This document shows, one piece after another, positions 1-6,401 of a stretch of 13,082 nt of DNA (position 1 is its first letter; each line of letters begins with the position of its first letter). This stretch comes from CAZLYF01 sp964586835 (GTDB taxonomy: Bacteria; Bacillota; Clostridia; Christensenellales; Aristaeellaceae). The notes beneath the pieces were generated by a model that saw nothing but the letters and a program-made list of their open reading frames with translations, had not been told where the DNA came from and did not search any database. The position numbers were made by a program, and so were the translations under genes. The stretch spans positions 1 to 13,082 of the forward strand of contig CAZPIC010000051.1 of NCBI GenBank assembly GCA_964586835.1, given 5' to 3'.

Positions 1-58
1 CCAGCCGATTCAATGCGTCTTCAGACGCGGCCATAGAATTGCCTTGAAGGCCTTGAGC

Positions 59-84
59 AAACCACCGGCTAAGCCGGTGGTTTT
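59..84. terminator. Strong GC hairpin with short T-tract
   Basis: A perfect 11-bp inverted repeat, AAACCACCGGC (59-69) and GCCGGTGGTTT (73-83), is separated by TAA and followed by one more T. A smaller palindrome, GCGTCTTCAGACGC (15-28), lies just upstream. The hairpin could terminate transcription entering from the left. From memory, similar ACCACCGGC/GCCGGTGGT hairpins occur near the ends of IS200/IS605-family elements in Clostridia, so it could instead mark the edge of such an element. No transposase is visible inside the window. The structure is certain and its role is not. Confidence 0.4.
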
Positions 85-511
85 GATTGGTGCGCCTGGA
101 ACACCGATTCGGCAAGGGCAAAACGGGACAGAAAGCTTCGTTTCCTGAGAGGCGGTGGAGGCGTGGGCTGCGTGGCCTCCGGTTTCATAAACAATCGCAC
201 GAGGTGCTACGTGGGACAGGCCTTTAAAAGACGGCCCCCGGCTGGAGGTTGCCGGTCGTATGCGGGCCCTTCCTCCGCCATGTGCGGGCAATCTCTCGCG
301 CGGTCCTGTCGGTGCCAGACGCCTCCATGCAGGGCTCTGGAGGCGTGAAACCCCCTGTACGACACGGTTTCTCTACCGTGCCGTACATGTGCTGCCAGAT
401 GCTTAGAAAGAACTTTTATCCTTTCGGTGTCTGCTTCCAGTCGCTGCGCATCCCGATCCACTGAGTAGGGGAGGCTCTTCCCGTCGGTGTGGACCCGGGG
501 TCGCAGCTCCG
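85..511. other. Non-coding stretch with tandem hairpins
   Basis: I find no convincing gene here: the short open frames have no ribosome binding site and no recognisable protein motif. Two hairpins stand side by side. One has arms ACGCCTCCA (319-327) and TGGAGGCGT (338-346), a perfect 9-bp stem. The other has arms 357-367 and 376-386, an 11-bp stem with one A/C mismatch (GTACGACACGG / CCGTGCCGTAC). GGAGGCGTG occurs twice (about 149-157 and 339-347). This may be a structured RNA, an insertion-sequence remnant or decayed sequence. No T-box was recognised upstream of thrC. Confidence 0.4.
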
Positions 512-540
512 TTGACGGAAGGAGGAGGCAGCCTTACAAT
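512..540 (+). promoter_or_regulatory. Sigma-A promoter of thrCB
   Basis: TTGACG (512-517) and TACAAT (535-540) each match the sigma-A consensus at five of six positions and are separated by exactly 17 bp. Transcription would start near 547, leaving a leader of about 32 nt before thrC. That leader is too short for a riboswitch or T-box, so any control would be at initiation or from upstream transcription. Confidence 0.7.
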
Positions 541-578
541 CCGGACAAGGTTTCTGCGCTGCGGGGAGAGGGGGAGAG

Positions 579-2060
579 ATGCTGACGTATACAAGCACCC
601 GGGGTGGGGGAGAAGCTGTGACGGCTGCCCAGGCGATCCTTTCGGGCATGGCACCTGACGGTGGGCTTTACATGCCTGAACGCATCCCTGTGCTGGCATT
701 GCCCGGGCCTGGAGATAGCGGGTACGCTTCTCTCGCCGGCAGGCTGATCGCGCCTTTCTTTTCTGGCTATTCATCGGGCGAGGCCGAGCGGATCGCTGCA
801 GCCGCCTATCATGACACCTTCAGCGCCGCAGAAGTGACCCCTCTTGTGGGGGTGGGCGATGCCTATGTGCTGGAACTCTTTCATGGGCCGACGGCTGCCT
901 TTAAGGACATGGCGCTCTCCTTCCTTCCGGGCGCCCTGTCAACAGCACGCGACCGGTTTTTGCCAGGGGTTGGCCTTCTTATCCTGGCAGCCACCAGCGG
1001 GGACACGGGCTCTGCCGCGATGGCGGGCTTTTGCGACATGCCGGGCATCGGCGTCATCGTGTTCTATCCGGAAGAGGGGATTTCCCCCGTGCAGAAAGCA
1101 CAGATGCTCACCATCCCTGGGCACAACCTTGAAGCGGTGGGCATCCGGGGCAATTTTGACGACGCTCAGGCCGGCGTGAAGAGGATCCTTGGGGGAGTAG
1201 AGGGGCTTACAGACGCTGCAATCAGGCTTTCCAGCGCAAACTCGATCAATGTGGGGCGCCTGCTGCCACAAATGCCGTACTATTTCGAAGCCTACCGCAG
1301 ACTGGTGGAAACCGGTGCTGTTCGTGCGGGGGAACGCGTCGACTTTGCGGTGCCTTCGGGTAATTTTGGGGATATCCTGGCTGGCTATCTTGCCGGGCTT
1401 GCCGGGCTTCCGGTGGGGCGTCTCCTGTGCGCCACAAACGCTAACAGCGTGCTGTGTGACTTTTTTCATACCGGTGTGTACGACAGGCGACGGCCGCTTC
1501 GGAACACGCTGTCGCCCTCGATGGACATCCTGGTATCGGGGAACCTGGAGAGGCTTCTATTCCTGGCCTCGGGGCGTGATCCTGGGCGAGTCGCCGAGTT
1601 GATGAGCAGGCTTTCTCAGCAGGGGTGGTATGCAGTGGAGGACGACATGCGCAAGGCCATCCGCGACAGCTTTGTGGGCGCCTCCGTCAGCGATGAAGAA
1701 ACGCTTGCCACCATCGGGAAGGTATACAGGGAATATGGCTATTTGCTGGATCCGCATACCGCCACGGGGTGGAAGGCGATGGAGGATCACCGTGCAAGCG
1801 GGGAGGCGGGCTGCGCAACCGTCGTGCTGGCAACGGCGTCGCCCTTTAAATTTCCTCTCACGGTGCTCAGGGCTCTGGGAGAAGATCCTAAAGACAGCGC
1901 AGCCCTGACAGACCGACTCAGCGACCGGACCGGCATACCCGTTCCTACCGCGCTTGAAGGGATCGGCCGCAAAAAGCCCCTCAGGCATAGTATCGTGGAC
2001 AGGGATGCAATGGCGGGCTTCGTCGCGCAGAGCGTGCGGAGGCTTGTATGGTCACGATAA
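579..2060 (+). CDS. thrC: Threonine synthase
   Basis: This PLP-dependent enzyme converts O-phosphohomoserine and water to threonine and phosphate, the last step of threonine synthesis, in the cytoplasm. At 493 residues it has the normal length. The N-terminus (YTSTRGGG..., then APDGGLYMP at 25-33) is typical of the family. The PLP Schiff-base lysine is K109 in HGPTAAFKD. The phosphate-binding loop is SGDTG (140-144), followed by SANSIN (219-224) and PSGNFGD (259-265), with DPHTATGW near the C-terminus. The start at 579 follows a purine-rich GGGGAGAGGGGGAG (563-576) and keeps the whole conserved N-terminus. It overlaps thrB by 13 bp, which implies translational coupling. No homoserine dehydrogenase or aspartokinase gene lies nearby. 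Confidence 0.97.
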   Translation: MLTYTSTRGGGEAVTAAQAILSGMAPDGGLYMPERIPVLALPGPGDSGYASLAGRLIAPFFSGYSSGEAERIAAAAYHDTFSAAEVTPLVGVGDAYVLELFHGPTAAFKDMALSFLPGALSTARDRFLPGVGLLILAATSGDTGSAAMAGFCDMPGIGVIVFYPEEGISPVQKAQMLTIPGHNLEAVGIRGNFDDAQAGVKRILGGVEGLTDAAIRLSSANSINVGRLLPQMPYYFEAYRRLVETGAVRAGERVDFAVPSGNFGDILAGYLAGLAGLPVGRLLCATNANSVLCDFFHTGVYDRRRPLRNTLSPSMDILVSGNLERLLFLASGRDPGRVAELMSRLSQQGWYAVEDDMRKAIRDSFVGASVSDEETLATIGKVYREYGYLLDPHTATGWKAMEDHRASGEAGCATVVLATASPFKFPLTVLRALGEDPKDSAALTDRLSDRTGIPVPTALEGIGRKKPLRHSIVDRDAMAGFVAQSVRRLVWSR

Positions 2061-3001
2061 GGGTCCCCGCCACGACGGCGAACCTGGGGCCGGGCTTTGA
2101 TGCCTTTGGCTGCGCCCTGGGGCTTTACGCGCACTTTGCCTTTGAAAAAAGGGAGGGCGGGTTTAGCGTGGAAGGCTGTCCGGAACGCTTCCGCAGCCAA
2201 GACAACCTGGTCTTTAGAGGGTACCGGGCCGGCATGGTCCGCCTCGGGCTTCCTGTGGGGGGGCTGCACGTCCATGTGTCTTCGGAGATCCCAGTCGCCC
2301 GTGGGCTTGGCAGCAGTGCGGCCTGCATTGCGGCGGGTGCGGCGGCGGCGGGTGCCTTGCACGGGCTGGAAATCCCCAGGCGTGATCTGGTCGACCTGAC
2401 AGCGGCTGCTGAAGGCCACCCGGATAACGCGGCGCCCGCGGTGTATGGTGGCATGCGCGTTGCCGTCCTTGAGGAAGGGCGGGTGCACTCACTGCCCGTC
2501 CACATCCATCCGGGGCTGCGCTTTTTTGCGATGGTGCCGGAGTTTGAGCTTTCCACCGCAGAGGCGCGCAGGGCGCTGCCCATGGCGGTCGCCATCCGAG
2601 ACGCTGTTTACAATCTCTCCCGGGCTGCCCTTCTGGTGAAGGCGCTTGAAGCGGGAGACCTATCGCTGATACGCATTGCCATGCAGGACCGCCTTCACCA
2701 GCGATTCCGCTTTCCGCTGATAGCACAGAGTGACCGGGTCCTGACAATGGCCAACGAGGAGGGGGCTGTCGGCTTCTATCTCAGTGGCGCGGGGCCCACC
2801 CTCATGTGCCTCTATACGGAGGAGGATTTCCCTCCAAGGATGGAGTCGCGCCTGGCATCCCTGGAGCATCGCTGGCAGGGCTTTTCGCTGGGGGTGGATC
2901 CGCAGGGACTTGCCCTCTGCGAAGGGGATCAGCGGAGTTTGCTTTTCGCGACGAAGCCCCGCGCGGGTTGCCCGTTTGAAAAGTCCGGTACCTCGACATA
3001 G
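2048..3001 (+). CDS. thrB: Homoserine kinase
   Basis: This GHMP-family kinase phosphorylates L-homoserine with ATP, making the substrate of the preceding thrC. The family motifs are clear: the N-terminal PATTANLGPGFDAFG (7-21), the ATP-binding loop VARGLGSSAA (83-92), EGHPDNAAPA (122-131) and the C-terminal motif SGAGPT (246-251). The start at 2048 is set by GGAGG (2038-2042), five bases upstream and inside the end of thrC. The kinase appears to end naturally near VDPQGLAL (about residue 290). The last roughly 24 residues are read antisense through the final SH3-like domain of the convergent gene, so this tail is probably a recent extension or a junction artefact rather than a functional part. 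Confidence 0.96.
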   Translation: MVTIRVPATTANLGPGFDAFGCALGLYAHFAFEKREGGFSVEGCPERFRSQDNLVFRGYRAGMVRLGLPVGGLHVHVSSEIPVARGLGSSAACIAAGAAAAGALHGLEIPRRDLVDLTAAAEGHPDNAAPAVYGGMRVAVLEEGRVHSLPVHIHPGLRFFAMVPEFELSTAEARRALPMAVAIRDAVYNLSRAALLVKALEAGDLSLIRIAMQDRLHQRFRFPLIAQSDRVLTMANEEGAVGFYLSGAGPTLMCLYTEEDFPPRMESRLASLEHRWQGFSLGVDPQGLALCEGDQRSLLFATKPRAGCPFEKSGTST

Positions 3002-4656
3002 GCCCAGTGGTCGCCATCTCCCATATAGGCGAGTACATGCACGATGGCGCCGGTGCGCAGCTTGGACATGGTTCCCCCCTGCACGCTGATGATGGGGTCG
3101 TCTGTCAGCGTTGCCTCCCCGGTGACGGTCATGGGCACAAGCCCCAAGGAAAGCTCGGGTACAGGAACGCCGGAGGGCACGACGCTTTTCCTGACATAGC
3201 CAATACGGTAGCCACCGGCACTGAGGCCATAGCCGATCAGCGCCCAGTCCTCCACTGCGCCATAGACGCGGCAGATGCCCCCGCCAACGGTGGCCTTTCC
3301 GCTCGCTGCCCTGTAGTATCCGGTCCCGGGCCCGCTGTATACCTCGTGGGCTCCCGCGTTCAGCCGGGTCTTTTCATAGACGTTAAGTCTGGTGAGCCTG
3401 TCGGCCTCCGACGTCTCGCGGAAGCTGAACACAACCTCAGAAGGGCTGGCGCTCCCCTCTGGACGTACCGTGACCGTCACGGTCCCGGGGCTTGAGAGGA
3501 CAAGCCCGACAGGCACCAGCCGCATATCCGCTGTTACCTTTGTGGGCGCGGCGCTGCTGGCAAGGACGGTCAGGGACGCGAAGGTATTGCCGTAGTGGTC
3601 CCGATAATAAACGGGGACATTCACGCTGATAGGCGGCGCAGACAGCCGGTAGACGAAGGTGACAGACGCGGGGCTGGCTCTACCCGCGGTATCGACCGAC
3701 AGGCTGGCACTGCGGTTTCCAAGGAGAGTATAACCGGAGGGGACTTTCGCATCGTCAGCATAGAGGGTATTGAGACCGGGCCCACAGAGCTTGTAGTCGG
3801 TATACAGAAGAACGCCCGTATCGCTGCGGTAGTAGACTGGCACCGATACCCTGGGCGCTGGGGATGGCGTGGCCTGCTTCATGTAATAGAACGTTAGCTC
3901 TGCAGGGGTCGCCAACCCGTCCGCCGAAACGCGGACCTGAGCGCTCTGGGAGCCCACGGGAAGATAGCCGGCAGGCACGACAGAAGCCTGGGCATTGACG
4001 GTGGTGGTTCCCACCGAGCAAAGAACATAAGTTGTAAACAGGCGGGTTCCATCCACAGCCAGGTAGCGCACAGGCACCTGCACGTTCAAGGGCGCAGGGC
4101 TTGCTGTGGGTTGGGCGGAGGCGGCGTATAGAAAGCTGATGCTTGAGGGGGTGGCGACGCCACCTGCTGAGACAGAGACAAGGACACTTGTTGGCCAGAC
4201 AAGCTTGTAGTTTGCGGGGACAGCCGTTGAGTCCGGGCTGATGAGACGGTTGCCTGGCGAAAGGAGAAGCTGCTTTTCGGAGAGAAGCATGCCATAGATG
4301 TCCTGGTAATAAACCGTGAGCAGCGCATGGACGGCGGGCGTTGGTGACGGCGTGGGAAGCGCTGTGAAAACAAGCAGGTTAGAATGGACAAAGGCGGGCT
4401 GTCCATCAGACAGGAGGATCGGATAAAACCCGTTGACGGCGAGCCCCGTGCAGGGGTAGACATCTCCCGGGTCACCACGGCTGAGAATGGCGGATGAGGT
4501 GGAAGGCGCCGCTCTCAGGTTTACTTTCCCTGTTGCGGTCAGCCTGACCGTGCCGATGACAGTATCGCTCGCAGCGTGAGCTTCCGTTGCAGTGTGCAGC
4601 AATACAAGGGTGAACAGAAGACTCGCCAGAACGATGGAGACGCGTTTTATTTCCAT
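2929..4656 (-). CDS. Secreted SH3 / MucBP-like repeat protein
   Basis: This 575-residue exported protein is likely to bind cell wall or surface glycans; I know no named homologue. A signal peptide covers about residues 1-28 (positive start, hydrophobic core, cleavage near AHA). Next come an SH3-like domain at about 38-96 (GKVNLRAAPSTSSAIL, typical of bacterial SH3), a PTPSPTP linker, four beta repeats of about 72 residues (109-414), and two more SH3-like domains (about 421-495 and 505-575). There is no LPXTG motif, C-terminal membrane anchor or catalytic motif, so retention would rest on the SH3 domains. The start follows a weak GAGGG site. The gene is monocistronic, with its own promoter, and its 3' end overlaps thrB by 73 bp in opposite orientation. 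Substrate and role are unknown. Confidence 0.88.
   Translation of the reverse strand: MEIKRVSIVLASLLFTLVLLHTATEAHAASDTVIGTVRLTATGKVNLRAAPSTSSAILSRGDPGDVYPCTGLAVNGFYPILLSDGQPAFVHSNLLVFTALPTPSPTPAVHALLTVYYQDIYGMLLSEKQLLLSPGNRLISPDSTAVPANYKLVWPTSVLVSVSAGGVATPSSISFLYAASAQPTASPAPLNVQVPVRYLAVDGTRLFTTYVLCSVGTTTVNAQASVVPAGYLPVGSQSAQVRVSADGLATPAELTFYYMKQATPSPAPRVSVPVYYRSDTGVLLYTDYKLCGPGLNTLYADDAKVPSGYTLLGNRSASLSVDTAGRASPASVTFVYRLSAPPISVNVPVYYRDHYGNTFASLTVLASSAAPTKVTADMRLVPVGLVLSSPGTVTVTVRPEGSASPSEVVFSFRETSEADRLTRLNVYEKTRLNAGAHEVYSGPGTGYYRAASGKATVGGGICRVYGAVEDWALIGYGLSAGGYRIGYVRKSVVPSGVPVPELSLGLVPMTVTGEATLTDDPIISVQGGTMSKLRTGAIVHVLAYMGDGDHWAYVEVPDFSNGQPARGFVAKSKLR
3415..4332 (-). repeat. Four MucBP-like protein repeats
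   Basis: Four degenerate copies lie at residues 109-180, 191-261, 269-339 and 343-414 of the secreted protein. Each opens with a motif like VPVYYR..(Y)G and has a central VP-G/NY motif. Each closes with an aromatic beta strand of the form (V)SADG.A(T/S)P..(L/V)TF.Y. The first two repeats are followed by Pro-Ser/Thr linkers (TASPAP, TPSPAP). The pattern resembles MucBP and similar surface repeats. The assignment to that family is by eye and not certain. Confidence 0.7.
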
Positions 4657-4683
4657 TGTGAAGCCCTCGCTTTCGCCGACACG

Positions 4684-4716
4684 TACTCAGAAGACATGCA
4701 TCTGTCACTCTGAGTA
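4684..4716. promoter_or_regulatory. 8-bp inverted repeat at start of secreted-protein transcript
   Basis: TACTCAGA (4684-4691) and TCTGAGTA (4709-4716) form a perfect inverted repeat with a 17-bp spacer that contains ATGCAT. It abuts and overlaps the -10 of the minus-strand promoter and covers the expected transcription start. It could be an operator or a 5'-UTR hairpin. The symmetry is seen; the role is inferred. Confidence 0.35.
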
Positions 4717-4744
4717 TTATACGGCGTGAAGAGCAGCAGTGAAA
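4716..4744 (-). promoter_or_regulatory. Putative promoter of the secreted-protein gene
   Basis: Read on the minus strand, a consensus -10 TATAAT occupies 4721-4716. The -35 at 17-bp spacing (4744-4739) reads TTTCAC, which is a poor match. Transcription would start near 4709, about 50 bases upstream of the ATG. The perfect -10 and its location support the call, while the weak -35 suggests activation or low basal use. Confidence 0.45.
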
Positions 4745-5230
4745 CCCTTTTCCGCTGTAAAGCGGTGGTGGAAGGCAATTTTACATACCTTTGCCGGGAG
4801 GATCAGGGCCTGTTCATGAGAAACAGGGCGGATGAGAGGGGAGAGGGTCGAGGATTTCAAGGTCAAATTCGAGCTGCTTCAGGTTAACCCCTGTCCAGAC
4901 TTTGTTCGCTGTTGTTTCGTTTGTGAGGGAATATCACATCATGCGGATCACCAGAGTTCAGTGGGGATTGTGTTTTCGATCCTCCAATGGGATCGCATCG
5001 CTTGTGTGGCCTTGAGAGCGACAGGGAGCCTGCTGAACGAACACTTCCTTCCCTTGCTGTGATGCGCGCCGCCGGATGTCCGCAATGGAAGGATTTCCCT
5101 GCTTGGGATTCTTTGGACCAACGATTTTCGATGGTTTCTTCCAAATGCACCGTCTTGATTGAACTCCAGGGGGATGATGCGGCGTGGCACAAGCGTTTTT
5201 TGATATCCATGGAGAAAATGCCCTGGGGGA
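4745..5230. other. Intergenic region without a convincing gene
   Basis: Short frames here have no ribosome binding site and no family motif. Two small hairpins are visible: CCGCT-GTAA-AGCGG (4752-4765) and CCTGTT/AACAGG (4809-4827). A T-run lies at 5196-5201 but has no stem before it, so it is not a terminator. I see nothing else that I can support. Confidence 0.4.
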
Positions 5231-5259
5231 TTGATTTTTAATCTTCCATAGGATATGCT
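5231..5259 (+). promoter_or_regulatory. Putative promoter of the sugar operon
   Basis: TTGATT (5231-5236) and TATGCT (5254-5259) are 17 bp apart, each matching the consensus at four of six positions. The start would fall near 5266, immediately before the LacI-type palindrome, so a bound repressor would block it. The match is moderate and the position strengthens it. Confidence 0.45.
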
Positions 5260-5272
5260 GGCAGAAGATCGG

Positions 5273-5286
5273 TGGAAACGTTTCCA
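5273..5286. promoter_or_regulatory. LacI-family operator
   Basis: TGGAAACGTTTCCA is a perfect 14-bp palindrome with the central CG typical of LacI/GalR-family operators (general form TGNAANCGNTTNCA). It lies 31 bp before the start codon of the LacI-type regulator, so autoregulation is the simplest reading. I found no second copy in the window, including the gap before the binding-protein gene. A global regulator such as CcpA could also bind a site of this form. Confidence 0.75.
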
Positions 5287-5316
5287 TAGGACGGATCGGA
5301 TGCGAGAGATCACAGC

Positions 5317-6348
5317 ATGGCAGAGAAAACGACCATTGTGGAGATAGCAGCCCTGGCCGATGTAGGGATCGGCACGGTCTCCCGTGTCATCAACAATCAT
5401 CCTTCTATCAGCCCTGCCACCCGCAAACGGGTGATGACCGTGATTCGGGAAAAGGGCTACATTCCCAACGACAGCGCCAGGGATCTGAAGCGGGAATCCC
5501 TGAAGGCCATCGTGGTCATCATCAAAGGTCTGTCCAATACTTTTTTCGGAAGCATGGTTCCTGTGCTGCAGAAGGAATTGAATAAAAGCGATTATGCCAT
5601 GCTGATGCACCAGCTGGACGACAGGGAAGACAGTGTGGATGCGGCGTTACGCCTCTGCAAGATGAAGAAGCCCCAGGGGCTGATCTTCATGGGGGGGCGG
5701 TTTCGACACCAGGCCGGGAGGCTGCGCCGCATCCCCGTGCCCTTTGTCATGCTGACAAGAACGCTGGAGGAGGGCTTCAACCGCCAGGAGTTCTCCAGCG
5801 TGAGCATTGATGATTTTCAGGCCGGCTATGAGCTGGGACTGAGGGTCTTTGATGCGAACCACCGAAACATTGGGGTGATTGCGGCGGGGGATGACCCGCA
5901 GAGCCTCAGCCAGCTGCGCACTGCGGGTTTCCTGCAAGCGCTGAGGGATCGGAAACTGGATGAAGCCTGCGTGCAGGTAGCCTATGCGGGCAGCTATACC
6001 CATGCTGCAGGTTATGCCGGTGCCGGGCGGCTTCTCACCCAGGGCGTGCGCACCTGCATCTTCTGCGTGTCGGATATCATTGCGCTGGGGGCGCTCCGCG
6101 CCGTGCACGACGCCGGACTGAAGGTGCCAGAAGATATTTCGCTCATCGGGTTTGATGGTCTGGTGGAGGGGAGGTATACGGTGCCTTCCCTTGCCACGGT
6201 GGAGCAGCCGGGCCGGGAAATGGCTGAAAAAAGCGTCCGAATTCTTCTGCAACATCTAAAGACGGGCAAAAGGCACAGGCATATCCTCTTTACTCCGACC
6301 TTTGTTCAGGGTGAGAGCTTTGGCCCGGGAAAGACAGGCGGTTGTTGA
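5317..6348 (+). CDS. LacI/GalR-family transcriptional regulator
   Basis: This DNA-binding regulator of 343 residues has the family's normal length. The N-terminal helix-turn-helix is at about residues 6-26 (TIVEIAALADVGIGTVSRVI), with the hinge-helix region NDSARDLKRE at 51-60. A periplasmic-binding-type effector domain follows from about 63 (AIVVIIKGLSNTFFGSM... to DISLIGFDG). In the helix-turn-helix, Gly17 replaces the serine common after the valine, a small departure. Its start has only a weak GAGAG upstream (5304-5308), suggesting low expression. It is the first gene of the sugar operon, 53 bp before the binding-protein gene, and probably senses the transported sugar or a breakdown product. 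The effector is not predictable from sequence. Confidence 0.94.
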   Translation: MAEKTTIVEIAALADVGIGTVSRVINNHPSISPATRKRVMTVIREKGYIPNDSARDLKRESLKAIVVIIKGLSNTFFGSMVPVLQKELNKSDYAMLMHQLDDREDSVDAALRLCKMKKPQGLIFMGGRFRHQAGRLRRIPVPFVMLTRTLEEGFNRQEFSSVSIDDFQAGYELGLRVFDANHRNIGVIAAGDDPQSLSQLRTAGFLQALRDRKLDEACVQVAYAGSYTHAAGYAGAGRLLTQGVRTCIFCVSDIIALGALRAVHDAGLKVPEDISLIGFDGLVEGRYTVPSLATVEQPGREMAEKSVRILLQHLKTGKRHRHILFTPTFVQGESFGPGKTGGC

Positions 6349-6372
6349 ATTCGCGTCCTGACGGCGTGAATT
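6348..6372 (+). other. RNA hairpin between regulator and binding-protein genes
   Basis: AATTCGCGTC (6348-6357) can pair with GGCGTGAATT (6363-6372) over 10 bp, counting two G-U pairs, around the loop CTGAC. It starts at the last base of the regulator stop codon and ends 14 bases before the strong Shine-Dalgarno of the next gene. No U-tract follows, so it is not a standard terminator. It could protect or separate the downstream message. Confidence 0.35.
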
Positions 6373-6386
6373 TGCATAATGTAACG

Positions 6387-6394
6387 AAGGAGGT
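6387..6394 (+). promoter_or_regulatory. Strong ribosome binding site that sets the binding-protein start
   Basis: AAGGAGGT is a near-perfect Shine-Dalgarno. The ATG at 6402 lies seven bases downstream, ideal spacing. The ATG at 6396 is only one base away, and the in-frame ATG at 6342 lies inside the preceding gene. The site therefore selects 6402 and predicts high translation of the binding protein. Confidence 0.8.
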
Positions 6395-6401
6395 CATGGT
6401 T

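Noticed and set aside
480..520. T-box-like GTGTGGACCCGGGG upstream of thrC
   Set aside because: It lacks the TGGNACCGCG core and any clear specifier stem, and a good promoter lies downstream of it, so it would not be in the thrC leader.
5196..5201. Run of six Ts as a terminator
   Set aside because: No stem precedes it on either strand.
4987..5241. 84-codon open frame before the LacI gene
   Set aside because: There is no ribosome binding site or recognisable motif, and its composition does not look like protein.
6375..6380. CATAAT as an internal promoter for the binding-protein gene
   Set aside because: No -35 is found at acceptable spacing; the nearest TTGAAT is 24 bp away.
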